From: Streptomyces sp. DG2A-72
GTDB lineage: Bacteria > Actinomycetota > Actinomycetes > Streptomycetales > Streptomycetaceae
Assembly (NCBI RefSeq): GCF_030499575.1
Contig: NZ_JASTLC010000001.1
Coordinates: 3,372,001 to 3,436,000, forward strand
Direction of reading: 5' to 3'
Length of the DNA stretch: 64,000 bases
Made by a program: the position numbers and the translations under genes
Shown: piece after piece, positions 35,782 to 44,178 of the stretch
How positions within the stretch are numbered: the stretch's first letter is position 1
How the letters are laid out: the number at the start of each line of letters is the position of its first letter
Notes under the pieces: generated by a model
The model's database searches: none
Seen by the model: the letters and a program-made list of their open reading frames with translations, nothing else
Told to the model about the DNA's origin: nothing

Positions 35782-36819
35782 ATGAACCACAACACCCCGC
35801 TCTCCCCCCGCCCCCTCCGCCACCTCTCCGAGGTGCACCGCCGCGTCATGACCGCGGCCCAGCTGCGCTCGCACGGTGTGTCCGCGGCCGACGCGAACGA
35901 CCAGTGCCGGCCCGGCGGCCCCTGGCAGCAGATCCTGCCGGGCGTCTTCCTGCTCCACCCGGGCCCGCCGACCGGCGAGGAGCGGCTGCACGCGGTCCTG
36001 ATGTACGCGGCACGCGAGTCGTCCCCCGGCGTGCCGGCCCAGCCCGGCGCGGACGACCCGCACCGACCCGGGTACACGGAGGCCATGATCACGGGCCTCG
36101 CGGCGCTGACCCTCCACGGTTTCGCCTCCGCTCCCCCGCTGCTGTCCCTGGAGAAGCTCGACGTCCTGGTCCCCCGGCTGCGCCGGCTGCGCTCCACCGG
36201 GCCGGCCCGGATCGTCCGTACGGCGGCCCTGCCCACCCCGCAACAGATCACCGGCGTGCCCGTGGCCCCCGTCCCCCGCGCCCTCGCCGACGCGGTCTCC
36301 GGCCTCGCGGACGCCGGCGCCGTACGCCGCCTCCTCACCGAAGCCGTGCGCGCCGGTCACTGCGAACCGGCCTCCGTCGTCCGGGAGTTGAACAACGCCA
36401 AGCTGCTCAGCCGCCCGCATGTCGTCGACGCGGTGGACTCCCTGCTGGCCGAGGGCCGCGCGATCGCGGAGGACCGGCTGTACCGCATGGTCCGCGAGTT
36501 CGGCCTGCCCGACCCGGTGTGGAACGTCGACCTGCGGCTACCCGGTGGACCTCACCTCGGCGGCCTGGACGCGTACTGGCCCGAGCAGGCGGTCGCCGTG
36601 GAACTGGACACCCGGGCTCCCCGCCAGGACGAGGACGCCCTGTGGTCCGAATACGCCCGCAAGCGCGAGCACTTGGAGCGCCTCGGCATCACCGTCGTCC
36701 ACATCACGCCGAAGAAGCTCCGGGACTCGATGGAGCAGCAGGCCACGGTCGTCCGTACGGCCCTGATGGCGTCGGCGGACCGCGATCCGGCCGCGTATGT
36801 CGTGGTGCTGCCCCGGTAA
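35782..36819 (+). CDS. AbiEi/DUF559-like protein (winged helix plus nuclease-like domain)
   Basis: This 345-residue protein has an N-terminal part resembling the winged-helix AbiEi antitoxin-type domain (about residues 20-80: MTAAQLRSHGVSAADANDQC, LPGVFLLHP). The C-terminal part resembles the DUF559/Vsr-like PD-(D/E)XK fold: DAYWPEQAVAVELDTRAP, then KREHLERLGITVVHIT. No cognate AbiEii toxin gene is adjacent. Such solitary proteins are common in Streptomyces and their role is not known. The start is uncertain, as the Shine-Dalgarno sequence is weak. A terminator-like hairpin follows at 36850-36884. Confidence 0.75.
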   Translation: MNHNTPLSPRPLRHLSEVHRRVMTAAQLRSHGVSAADANDQCRPGGPWQQILPGVFLLHPGPPTGEERLHAVLMYAARESSPGVPAQPGADDPHRPGYTEAMITGLAALTLHGFASAPPLLSLEKLDVLVPRLRRLRSTGPARIVRTAALPTPQQITGVPVAPVPRALADAVSGLADAGAVRRLLTEAVRAGHCEPASVVRELNNAKLLSRPHVVDAVDSLLAEGRAIAEDRLYRMVREFGLPDPVWNVDLRLPGGPHLGGLDAYWPEQAVAVELDTRAPRQDEDALWSEYARKREHLERLGITVVHITPKKLRDSMEQQATVVRTALMASADRDPAAYVVVLPR

Positions 36820-36849
36820 CGACGGACCGGGACCGGCATCAGGAGGGGA

Positions 36850-36884
36850 GAGGAGGGGCGCCGGGCCTGAGCCCGGGGCTCCTC
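36850..36884. terminator. Hairpin between convergent genes
   Basis: Two nested arm pairs, GAGGAG/CTCCTC (36850-36855 and 36879-36884) and CCGGGC/GCCCGG (36861-36866 and 36871-36876), make an interrupted stem with loop CTGA between the AbiEi-like gene and the beta-lactamase gene. Confidence 0.5.
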
Positions 36885-36989
36885 CTCATGCGCACGTCCT
36901 GAATGCGCGCCCTGCATCGGCTTCGCCTTCAAGTCCGCGCCGCCACGACCGCCAGGGTCCTGGTGAAGTACTGCGACCGACGGCCCACT

Positions 36990-37952
36990 TCAGCGCCTCC
37001 CGCTGAGCGCTTCGCGGCCGAGGCCCTCGACCGCCACCGTGGCGGCCTTGGCGAGGAGCGCGTCGTCCCGCTCGGCGTCCTTCTTGCCGCGGGTGGACAG
37101 GACCGTCATGACGATGGGATTGCCGCCGTCGTCCGGCCAGACCACGGCGATGTCGTTGCGTCCGCCGTATCCGGCGGTGCCGCTCTTGTCGGCGACGTCC
37201 CAGGCCTTGGGGACGCCGGCCCTGATGAGGGTGCGGCCGGTCATGTTCGTGGTCATCCACTGCCTGAGGAGCCGGCGTTCGTCGCTCTTGAGGGCGTCGC
37301 CGAGGAGGAAGGCGCGCAGGCTTCCCGCCATCGCGCGGGGTGTGCTCGTGTCGCGGATGTCGCCCGGGGTGCCCTCGCTCATCTCCGTCTCGTAGCGGTC
37401 CATCTCGGTGACGTCGTCGCCGAACCCCTCCAGCACCTTCTCCAGGCCGTCGGGGCCGCCGAGTTCGTCGAGGAGCAGGTTGACGGCCGTGTTGTCGCTG
37501 TACCAGAGGGTCGCGGCGCACAGGCCCCGCAGGGTCATGCCGGTGTCGACGAAGTTCTCGGAGACGGGCGAGTTCTCGACCAGGTCGTCGCGGGAGTACT
37601 TGACCACCTTGTCGATGCCGTCCGTGCCGTACTTCCGGAGGATGGCGCCTGCCGCCAGCGCCTTGAACGTGGAGGCGTACGCGAACCGGTCGTCCGCGCG
37701 GTAGCCGACCGAGCGGCCTGTGCCGGTGTCCAGGGCGTAGACACCGAGCCGTGCGTCGAACTGCCGCTCCAGGGAACGGAATTCGGCAGCGGTGGGTTTC
37801 GTGGCCGCCGCCGGTGACGCGGATCTCGCCGCACCGGCGGATGAGCCGGTCCCGGACGCGGATTCCTGACCGCACGCCGGCAGCACGGCGAGGGCGAGCA
37901 GTCCGGCCGCCGCCCAGGCGGCGCCTCGGCGGATGCGAAGCGGATACGTCAT
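36990..37952 (-). CDS. Class A beta-lactamase, lipoprotein
   Basis: This is a 320-residue serine beta-lactamase, exported and probably lipid-anchored. The leader [10 protein letters not shown] is followed by a hydrophobic segment ending LPACGQ (lipobox-like). Mature-region motifs are STFK (Ser70/Lys73), YSDN (SDN loop), [10 protein letters not shown] (Glu166 present, position 170 is Ser where Asn is usual) and DKSGTAGYG (Lys234-Ser-Gly). The ATG at 37952 follows GGAGG at 7 bases. It is divergent from a LysR regulator and then a BlaB-like gene, as in S. cacaoi blaL/blaA/blaB. Confidence 0.92.
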   Translation of the reverse strand: MTYPLRIRRGAAWAAAGLLALAVLPACGQESASGTGSSAGAARSASPAAATKPTAAEFRSLERQFDARLGVYALDTGTGRSVGYRADDRFAYASTFKALAAGAILRKYGTDGIDKVVKYSRDDLVENSPVSENFVDTGMTLRGLCAATLWYSDNTAVNLLLDELGGPDGLEKVLEGFGDDVTEMDRYETEMSEGTPGDIRDTSTPRAMAGSLRAFLLGDALKSDERRLLRQWMTTNMTGRTLIRAGVPKAWDVADKSGTAGYGGRNDIAVVWPDDGGNPIVMTVLSTRGKKDAERDDALLAKAATVAVEGLGREALSGRR

Positions 37953-38070
37953 GGATGAACCTCCAGGCCGTCGAAGGACAGGTGGGCGGTGCGGGCCCGG
38001 GAAGCCCCGGGCCGCGACCAACTCTCCGGCCCGCGGGGTGCCGAGGTCCAAGACGCGGACGTTCAACTCC

Positions 38071-38088
38071 ATGCTGTTTTGGCATAGT
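38071..38088. promoter_or_regulatory. LysR-type operator and -10 box between bla and the LysR gene
   Basis: ATGC-N7-GCAT (38071-38085) contains a T-N11-A motif typical of LysR operators. CATAGT at 38083-38088, on the plus strand, could be the -10 of the LysR gene; a start of transcription about 7 bases on would fall at the GTG start, suggesting a leaderless message. The site lies in the 143-base gap between divergent genes. Confidence 0.55.
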
Positions 38089-38095
38089 AGAGCGC

Positions 38096-39001
38096 GTGGA
38101 TCTTGTTGCGGCCTGCCGGGCGTTCGTCAGTGTGAGCGAGCACGGCAGCTTCACGGTGGGCGCCGCAGCGGCCCGTACGGCCCAGTCCGTGGTGAGCCGT
38201 CGCGTCGCCGCGCTGGAACAGCGCCTGGGCGAGCGGCTGCTTGACCGTTCCTCGCGGGCGGTGACGCTGACGCCCTTCGGCCGGGACATGCTGCCGACGG
38301 CGAGGCAACTGGTGCTGCTCGCCGACCGGTTCGAGTACGAGGCGGAGGCGGCCCGGCGCCGGCCGCTACGGCTCGCCGTGCCCGCCGTCTGCCCGACGGG
38401 CGCCCTCGCCCGCCTCATCGCCGACGCACACGGGCAGGGCGTCCTCCTCGACCCGTTTCCCGCCGGTCCGGCCGAGCGGGCCGACCTCGTGACCTCCCGG
38501 CAGGTGCGCGCGGCGCTGCTCGCGGTGGCGCCCGCCGAGGCGGCCTGGACGGTGCCGCTGGGACTGGCGGTCGCGGACGAGCCCGGCGGCGGGCCGATCT
38601 ACCTGGACACCCTGCGCCCCGGCCGGGCCGACCGCGACCGGCGGCCCCGGCGGGTGTGGCTGCAACCGGAGGACGATGTGCCGCATGTCCGGGACCGTCT
38701 CACCCGGCTGCGCGACGCCGTCGGGCTGCGCCCGGCCCAGCTGGCCGTCGCACCGGCCGTGGCCGCCGCCGCGGCGGACGTGCTCAGCCACGGCGACGCG
38801 CTGCTGTGCTCGGCCCCGCAGGCCCGCGAACTCCGCCTCCACTGGCGGCCCGTCGGCGAGCTGGGCCCCGGCTTCGCCCGCGGGTTCTCGCTCGCGGTGG
38901 CGGACGAGGCGGACGTCGATGCCGGGCGCTTACGCCAGGCGTGCGCGCCCGGCATCGCCCGGTGCCTCGGCGCGACGGAGAGCGCGGAGGCGGCCGTATG
39001 A
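38096..39001 (+). CDS. LysR-family regulator, BlaA-like
   Basis: This 301-residue regulator begins [20 protein letters not shown]. The helix-turn-helix is in the next 45 residues ([21 protein letters not shown], split here as [10 protein letters not shown] and [11 protein letters not shown]), followed by [20 protein letters not shown]. The effector domain is weakly conserved. The GTG at 38096 has no clear Shine-Dalgarno sequence and may be leaderless. Its stop overlaps the start of the next gene (ATGA). By context it should activate the divergent bla gene, like BlaA in S. cacaoi. Confidence 0.85.
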   Translation: MDLVAACRAFVSVSEHGSFTVGAAAARTAQSVVSRRVAALEQRLGERLLDRSSRAVTLTPFGRDMLPTARQLVLLADRFEYEAEAARRRPLRLAVPAVCPTGALARLIADAHGQGVLLDPFPAGPAERADLVTSRQVRAALLAVAPAEAAWTVPLGLAVADEPGGGPIYLDTLRPGRADRDRRPRRVWLQPEDDVPHVRDRLTRLRDAVGLRPAQLAVAPAVAAAAADVLSHGDALLCSAPQARELRLHWRPVGELGPGFARGFSLAVADEADVDAGRLRQACAPGIARCLGATESAEAAV

Positions 39002-39923
39002 CCACCGGTACCGAGAGACTGCTCGGGGAACTGCGCCGGGCCCTGCACGACGGCGGGCTGTACGGCTCCTTCCTCGTCCGGGATCTGGAGACGGGCGACG
39101 AGATCGGGATCGACCCCGACACCGAGTTGCCGGTCGCGTCCCTCGTGAAGATCCCGCTGGCCCTGGCGACGCTGGAACGCATCCGGCGCGGGGAACTCGA
39201 CGGCGCCAAGGTGATCGAGGTGGAGCCCGGGCGGATCACCACTCCCGGTCCGACCGGCCTGAGCCGGTTCCGGCACGCCGCCCACATCGCCGTGGAGGAC
39301 CTGCTCTACCTCAGCACCTGCATCAGCGACAGCAACGCCGCCGACGCCCTCTTCGCCCTCACGCCGCCCACCCAAGTCGGGGCGGTCCTGCACGAGTTCG
39401 GGCTGCGCGGCATCGCCGTCCGGCACACCATGGGCGAGCTGATGGACACCCCGGTGGAGCGTTTCGACCCGGCGGACGTCCACCTCGCGCATGCCCTCGC
39501 GATCGACGCCGGCACCCGGGGCGCGGCCACCGGGTGCCGCAACTCGACATCTCGCGTGCGAACACCGGAACGGCACGGGCCTTCGTCGACCTCCTCCAGG
39601 CCCTGTGGACCGAGACCGCAGAGCCCCCGGCGATCCACCCCGACGTCGCGGCCCAGGTACGCGGCTTCCTGGCCAACAACCTCCTGCGCAACCGCCTCGC
39701 CCCGGACTTCGAATCCGACGCCTCCACCTGGTCCTCCAAGACCGGCACGCTGCTCAACCTGCGCCACGAGGTCGGCGTCGTCGAGCACGCCGACGGCCAG
39801 ACCTACGCGATAGCCGTCCTGACCGAGTCACAGGTGGCCGCCGGCCGGCAGCCGGGCGCCGATGCCCTCATGGGCCAGGTCGCCCGGCGCCTGCGCGACG
39901 AACTCCGTTCGAGGTGGGTCTAG
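38998..39923 (+). pseudogene. BlaB-like serine beta-lactamase-fold regulator with a single-base frameshift
   Basis: The first frame runs from ATG at 38998 (overlapping the LysR stop as ATGA) and carries ASLVKIP (Ser48-x-x-Lys51) and CISDSNAADALF (SDN-type). After AIDAGTRG the homology continues in another frame with HRVPQLDISRANTG, AFVDLLQAL and the KTG motif WSSKTGTL, to a stop at 39923. Adding one G to the GGGG run at 39518-39521 would restore a 308-residue protein reading TRGRGHRVPQLD. There is no signal peptide, so it would be cytoplasmic, as for S. cacaoi BlaB, a partner of the LysR activator. The shift may be a real mutation, a sequencing error in the G run, or regulated slippage. Confidence 0.8.
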
Positions 39924-39957
39924 AGCGTCGGTGGCCACGGCGACCCCCGTCGCCCCG

Positions 39958-41097
39958 TCACTTGCCGCAGTACTCCCCCTCGAGCACCGCGACGGCGTCC
40001 CCGGTCCAGTCCCCGTTGAAGTTGAAGGCGAGGGAGTGGCGGCCGTCGGCGGTCGTGACCGCCACCGAGGAGGAGCCGTGGATGCCGCCTTCGTGGCCCC
40101 AGACGTGGACGCCGCAGCTGAGCTTGACGTCCATGAGGCCGAGGCCGTAGCGGATGTCGTTCGTGTCGGGGTCCGTCACCGTGGTCTTCATCTCCTTCAA
40201 CTGCTCGGCCGGGAGCAGCCTGCCCTGCATCAGGGCGCGGTAGAAGCGGTTCAGGTCCGCCGAGTCGGAGATCATTCCGCCCGCGGCCCCGGCTCCGGAG
40301 GGGTTCAGCACCGTGACGTCGTAGGTCGGTCCCGTCGTGTCCTCGGCCAGCTTGGAGTAGGCACGGCTGCTGGGCTGCGGGACCGTGGCCCGGGTGCCGG
40401 GAACGGAGGTGGCGGTGAGATGCAGGGGCTCGATGATGCGCCGGCGCACCTCGTCGCCGTACGGGTGGCCGGTGACCTTCTCGATCACCATGCTCGCGAC
40501 GATGTAGTTGGTGTTCGAGTAGCCGTAGGAGGTGCCGGGCGCGAACTCCGGCTTGTGCCGCATCGCGATCGACACCAGCTGCCGGGGCGTCAGGGTGTCG
40601 TAGCGGTGCTTGAAGAAGCCGTCCGCGAGGAAGTACCTGCGGACGAAGTCGTCGTCCGAGGTGTAGCTGTAGATGCCGCTGGTGTGGTTGAGGAGCTGCC
40701 GGAGGGTGATCCGCGCGCCGTCGTGGCCGTTGCCCTGGACCACGCCCGGCAGCCACTGCGCCACCGTGTCGTCCAGGGACAGCCTGCCCTCGGCCTCCAG
40801 CTGGAGCAGCACCGTGGCCACGAAGGTCTTGGTGATGCTGCCGACGCGGTAGCGGTCGTACTCCGAACGCGGCTGGTCCGTCTTGATGTTGCCGACGCCG
40901 GCCGTCGTGGACCAGCTGCCGCGGCCGTCCTTCGCGGTCGCCGTGACACCGGGGACACCGGCGTCGACGGCTGCCTCGATCGCCTTGCGGGTGGCGTCGT
41001 GGTCGCCGCCGCGCTCGGCGGCCACGGCGGGTCCGGCGAGTGCCACCGCCGACAGGGCGATTGCCGTCGCCGCCGCCAGGGTTGTCCGTACGGTCAT
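39958..41097 (-). CDS. Secreted serine hydrolase (class C beta-lactamase / DD-peptidase family)
   Basis: This 379-residue exported protein has a signal peptide (about residues 1-26, ending AVAAE) and the penicillin-binding fold: SITK (Ser-x-x-Lys), YSN in GYSNTNYIVA, and HEGG near the C-terminus in place of KTG, as in the class C beta-lactamase/esterase group (S12). It may be a D-alanyl-D-alanine carboxypeptidase, esterase or beta-lactamase. The ATG at 41097 follows GGGGGAAG. Its place 34 bases past the BlaB-like gene, convergently, adds it to a cell-wall/beta-lactam neighbourhood. Confidence 0.9.
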   Translation of the reverse strand: MTVRTTLAAATAIALSAVALAGPAVAAERGGDHDATRKAIEAAVDAGVPGVTATAKDGRGSWSTTAGVGNIKTDQPRSEYDRYRVGSITKTFVATVLLQLEAEGRLSLDDTVAQWLPGVVQGNGHDGARITLRQLLNHTSGIYSYTSDDDFVRRYFLADGFFKHRYDTLTPRQLVSIAMRHKPEFAPGTSYGYSNTNYIVASMVIEKVTGHPYGDEVRRRIIEPLHLTATSVPGTRATVPQPSSRAYSKLAEDTTGPTYDVTVLNPSGAGAAGGMISDSADLNRFYRALMQGRLLPAEQLKEMKTTVTDPDTNDIRYGLGLMDVKLSCGVHVWGHEGGIHGSSSVAVTTADGRHSLAFNFNGDWTGDAVAVLEGEYCGK

Positions 41098-41188
41098 GTC
41101 TTCCCCCATCTCGAACTCGGCTCGATCGAGGAATCAGACCTGGGGCGCACGGCGAAGGTTGAGGAGCGGTACGGCAGTTGAGCCGTAT

Positions 41189-42973
41189 TCAGCCTTTCTT
41201 CATCACCAGCTCGGTGTTCCGGTCGCCCGGGTTCCCCGCCAGGGTCGTGCTGGCGCCCGGGGCGTTGAAGGAGAGTTCGCGGTAGAGGGCGGCCAGGCCG
41301 GTCTGGGAGAGGTCGGTGAAGTCGGTGCGGTGCGGGGCGGCGGACTCGATGAGGGTGGTGAAGAGCGACAGCGTGCCGTCCTTGTTGTCCACCACCTCGA
41401 TGACGCGGGCGAGTTGGGGGAAGTCCACGTGGGAGGCGGTGGAGATCTCCCAGAAGGAGTGGCCGCCGGAGCCGGTGCGCGCGGTGATGACGTTCCGGTG
41501 GATGTGGCCGTTCACCCAGGCGACGACGTTGGTGTTGCGGCCGAGCACGGCGAGGACGTCCTCGCCGCCGTGCCGGCGGTCGTTCGGGCGGGCCGGGTCG
41601 GGGCGCAGGTTCGTCATCGTGCCGCTGGTGTGGTGGCTGAAGACGAGGGCGTACGAACCATTGCTGCGTGCTTGCTTCAGCGTCCGGTCCAGCCACTTCA
41701 ACTGGGCTGCTCCGATGGACCCGTTGTAGTGGCCGCCCGCGTCGCAGGTGTCGAGGCTGATGCCGATGACGTCGTCGGAGATGCGGAAGCTGTAGTACTG
41801 GGTGCCCGCCTCGACGTTCGCCGCGGAGTAGCCGTGCCCGACCGGGCCCGCGCCCTTGTACGCCGGGTCCAGGTGGGCCTTGACGTACTCGACGGCGGTG
41901 AACGGGGCGCGGCTGTCGTCCGGGGTGACCGAGCGCAGATCCCGGGAGTGCGCCTTCAGCAGGTCGCGGAACCAGGTGCCCTTGGGGTCCGTGTCGCCCT
42001 TGAGCGTGTCCTGGAGCTTCTTCGCCTCGGACGCCGACAGGCTCATCAGCTTCTTGCCGCCGACGGCGAACTCGGCGAGGTAGGAGTCTCCGTGGCCGTA
42101 GGTGCCGAGCGGCATGGCGTCGTGGTTGCCGACCGTGGAGTACCAGGGGATGGTGAGGCCGGGGCTGTTCATCTCCCGGATCGCGGCGGCGAGGAAGCCC
42201 TCGATGTGCGGGAAGCCGAGCTGCTTGTCGGCGTCGCGGGTGGCGGCGTCCGGCTGCCAGTACTGCTTGAGGCCGCTGTTCTGGACGCCCTCATAGCGGC
42301 GCGGATCCCCGGTGTTGGGCCTCACCCGGCCGCCGCTCATGATCGTCAGGAACCACTCCAGCTCGGACTTGGCGTTGTTGTCCGTGTTGTTGCCGGTGGT
42401 CATGGCGAAGTGGAGCGGGGAGCCGGTGACGGGGGCTCCCCGCAGCGCGTTGACCCGCTCCACCAGCGAGATGGCGCCCGGCACAGTGAGCGCCTCCTGC
42501 GGCCGCCAGGCGTGTACGTCCGTCGAGCGGAGGAACTCCAGACGCAGCGGGTGCTGGCTGTCGATCAGATGCAGATCGGTGAGCTGCACGAACGCGGCGA
42601 GCGCGGTACGGCGGCCCGCGCGCCCCGACTTGGGCGCGGCCAGGTCGCTGCGCACGACGCGCTGCCAGCCGGGGCCGTCACCGAGGCGCCGGTAGCCGGA
42701 GGAGGTGCGGGGGGCGGCGACGCCGGCGAGTGTGGTGCCGCGCGTGTAGGGCGCGAGGGGTGCGGCGGCGGCCTCGCGAGCGGCGGCCGGGGCCTCCTTG
42801 GCGGTGGCGGCGCCCGCGTCGGCGGCATCGGCGCTCGCGGTGGCGGCCTGGCTGTCGGTGGGCCGCAGGGCGTAGCCGACGCCGGCGGACAGGGACACCG
42901 CCCCGGTGGCGGCGAGCAGCGTACGACGGTGGACCCCCAGCGCGGAGCTGGCGACAGAGCGTATCCGCGACAT
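41189..42973 (-). CDS. Tat-exported metallophosphoesterase (TIGR03767-like)
   Basis: This 594-residue secreted phosphoesterase has a twin-arginine signal (HRRTLLAATGAVSLSAG) and an Ala-rich region. The calcineurin-like domain has QLTDLHLID (metal ligands), the second block MTTGNNTDNN, GNHDAMP, VFSHHTSG and VNGHIHRN. The second block reads GNNTD in place of the usual GDxxD. The gene matches the actinobacterial TIGR03767 family; the substrate is unknown. The ATG at 42973 follows GGGAGA. It lies upstream of the serine hydrolase on the same strand, with 91 bases between. Confidence 0.88.
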   Translation of the reverse strand: MSRIRSVASSALGVHRRTLLAATGAVSLSAGVGYALRPTDSQAATASADAADAGAATAKEAPAAAREAAAAPLAPYTRGTTLAGVAAPRTSSGYRRLGDGPGWQRVVRSDLAAPKSGRAGRRTALAAFVQLTDLHLIDSQHPLRLEFLRSTDVHAWRPQEALTVPGAISLVERVNALRGAPVTGSPLHFAMTTGNNTDNNAKSELEWFLTIMSGGRVRPNTGDPRRYEGVQNSGLKQYWQPDAATRDADKQLGFPHIEGFLAAAIREMNSPGLTIPWYSTVGNHDAMPLGTYGHGDSYLAEFAVGGKKLMSLSASEAKKLQDTLKGDTDPKGTWFRDLLKAHSRDLRSVTPDDSRAPFTAVEYVKAHLDPAYKGAGPVGHGYSAANVEAGTQYYSFRISDDVIGISLDTCDAGGHYNGSIGAAQLKWLDRTLKQARSNGSYALVFSHHTSGTMTNLRPDPARPNDRRHGGEDVLAVLGRNTNVVAWVNGHIHRNVITARTGSGGHSFWEISTASHVDFPQLARVIEVVDNKDGTLSLFTTLIESAAPHRTDFTDLSQTGLAALYRELSFNAPGASTTLAGNPGDRNTELVMKKG

Positions 42974-43288
42974 GCGCGTGTCTCCCCGAGTGCGAACGCG
43001 TCGACAGTGGTCACGGGCCGTCGCTCTCGCGAACTTCCCGCTCGTACTGGATCGTTGGCAGCAGGGGTGACCTGCGCGTAAACAAGACCACAACGCGCAG
43101 CGCCGATCACCGTACGTCGATCTTGGACTACCCTGCGCGTACGCGACCGCTCCGCGAACGTCTGGGATGCGGTCACTCAGCGTTCATCTTCCGGGGTATG
43201 GGAGCTAGGCGCTCGTCGGAGACGCGGTGATGGATCCGCGGGCCGGTGGGGGCTGGTCGCGCAGTTCCCCGCGCCCCTTCGGGGCGCG
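42974..43288. other. Intergenic region upstream of the metallophosphoesterase
   Basis: This is 315 bases without a supported gene. It must hold the metallophosphoesterase promoter. The element CTGCGCGTA occurs at about 43071 and its relative CCTGCGCGTACG at about 43132, about 60 bases apart. The right end carries the Streptomyces intergenic repeat described separately. Confidence 0.5.
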
Positions 43289-43289
43289 T
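43251..43289. repeat. Streptomyces intergenic repeat, short form, with hairpin
   Basis: This holds GGCTGGTCGCGCAGTTCCCC and then GCGCCCC-TTC-GGGGCGC, a hairpin (43271-43287) that ends 1 base before the stop codon of the PNPOx-fold gene on the minus strand. It could therefore act as its terminator. It is the same element as at 2975. Confidence 0.8.
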
Positions 43290-44176
43290 CAATAGGCGGA
43301 CGCGGGGTTGGCAGGCGAGTATTCGGGCTCCGCCCAGCGCAGTGGCAGGGCTGCCGGGGTCTCTACCGACTCCGTCACCCTGAAGCGGACCGTGCGCGTG
43401 CCGTCGGTGGTGAACTCCGTGTGCGCCTCGCCGGTGAGCTGGAGAGCCGTGCCCGTCGTCCAGTCCAGGAACAGCAGGCCCGCGCGCGGGTCGGCCACCA
43501 GGTTGCCGAGGGTGAGGAACATGGAGTTGCCCGGGTAGTCGCGCCAGCTCAGTTGCGCGGGTGAATCGACCTGTACGAAGCCGGGGTTGCCGCCTCGATG
43601 GCTGACGTCGGCTCCGTTCCCGTGCACGGTGGCGAGGAAGAAGGTGTTGGCCGACTCGATGAACTCGGCCTGGTCGGCGGCCAGTTCGGGGACGCGCCGA
43701 GGAGTTCCTGGCCTGCGGCCGTCGACCACCTCGTACGTCTCTCTCTTCTGCAGGTACTTGGGGCAGTTGGCGAACACGCGCTCGGCCTCGATCGCGAAGC
43801 CCCGGGGTGTGGGGCGGAGCCGGCCGTCCAGGCGCATGCGGCGGCGGGTGCGGGGGTCGAGGGCGAGGGTGCCGACGGGGGTGCCGGGGGTGGTGAGGGC
43901 GGGGGCGAGGGGGTCGGCGGGGCGGGTCGCGGCGGTGACCGAGATCTGGCGCGGTCCCGTGGCCCGTACGAAGCCGGGGGTTCCGGCGAGCGCCGAGGCC
44001 CACACCCTGCCGGTCGCCGGGTCAGCCGCACCCAGCATCAGCAGCGGCTGGAGTTCGAGGAAAGCGGCGGCCACCGGCTTGATGCCCTCGCCGACGGACC
44101 GGCCGACGTGGTCGGCGAGGTCACGGACGCCGACTCGGTCCTGCACGGCGCGCGAGCCCTCGTGATAGACGCCCAT
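43289..44176 (-). CDS. Pyridoxamine 5'-phosphate oxidase-fold flavoprotein
   Basis: This 295-residue protein is of the FMN-binding split-barrel / PNPOx family. The N-terminal half includes QPLLMLGAAD and TPGFVRATG, the middle has a CPKYLQKRETYE segment, and the C-terminal half is the split barrel proper with FIESANTFFLATVHGNG, then PGFVQVDS, NSMFLTLGNLVADPRAGLLF. The substrate and cofactor (FMN, F420 or haem) cannot be fixed from the sequence. It begins 2 bases after the stop of the glyoxalase-type gene and is surely cotranscribed with it. Confidence 0.85.
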   Translation of the reverse strand: MGVYHEGSRAVQDRVGVRDLADHVGRSVGEGIKPVAAAFLELQPLLMLGAADPATGRVWASALAGTPGFVRATGPRQISVTAATRPADPLAPALTTPGTPVGTLALDPRTRRRMRLDGRLRPTPRGFAIEAERVFANCPKYLQKRETYEVVDGRRPGTPRRVPELAADQAEFIESANTFFLATVHGNGADVSHRGGNPGFVQVDSPAQLSWRDYPGNSMFLTLGNLVADPRAGLLFLDWTTGTALQLTGEAHTEFTTDGTRTVRFRVTESVETPAALPLRWAEPEYSPANPASAY

Positions 44177-44178
44177 GA

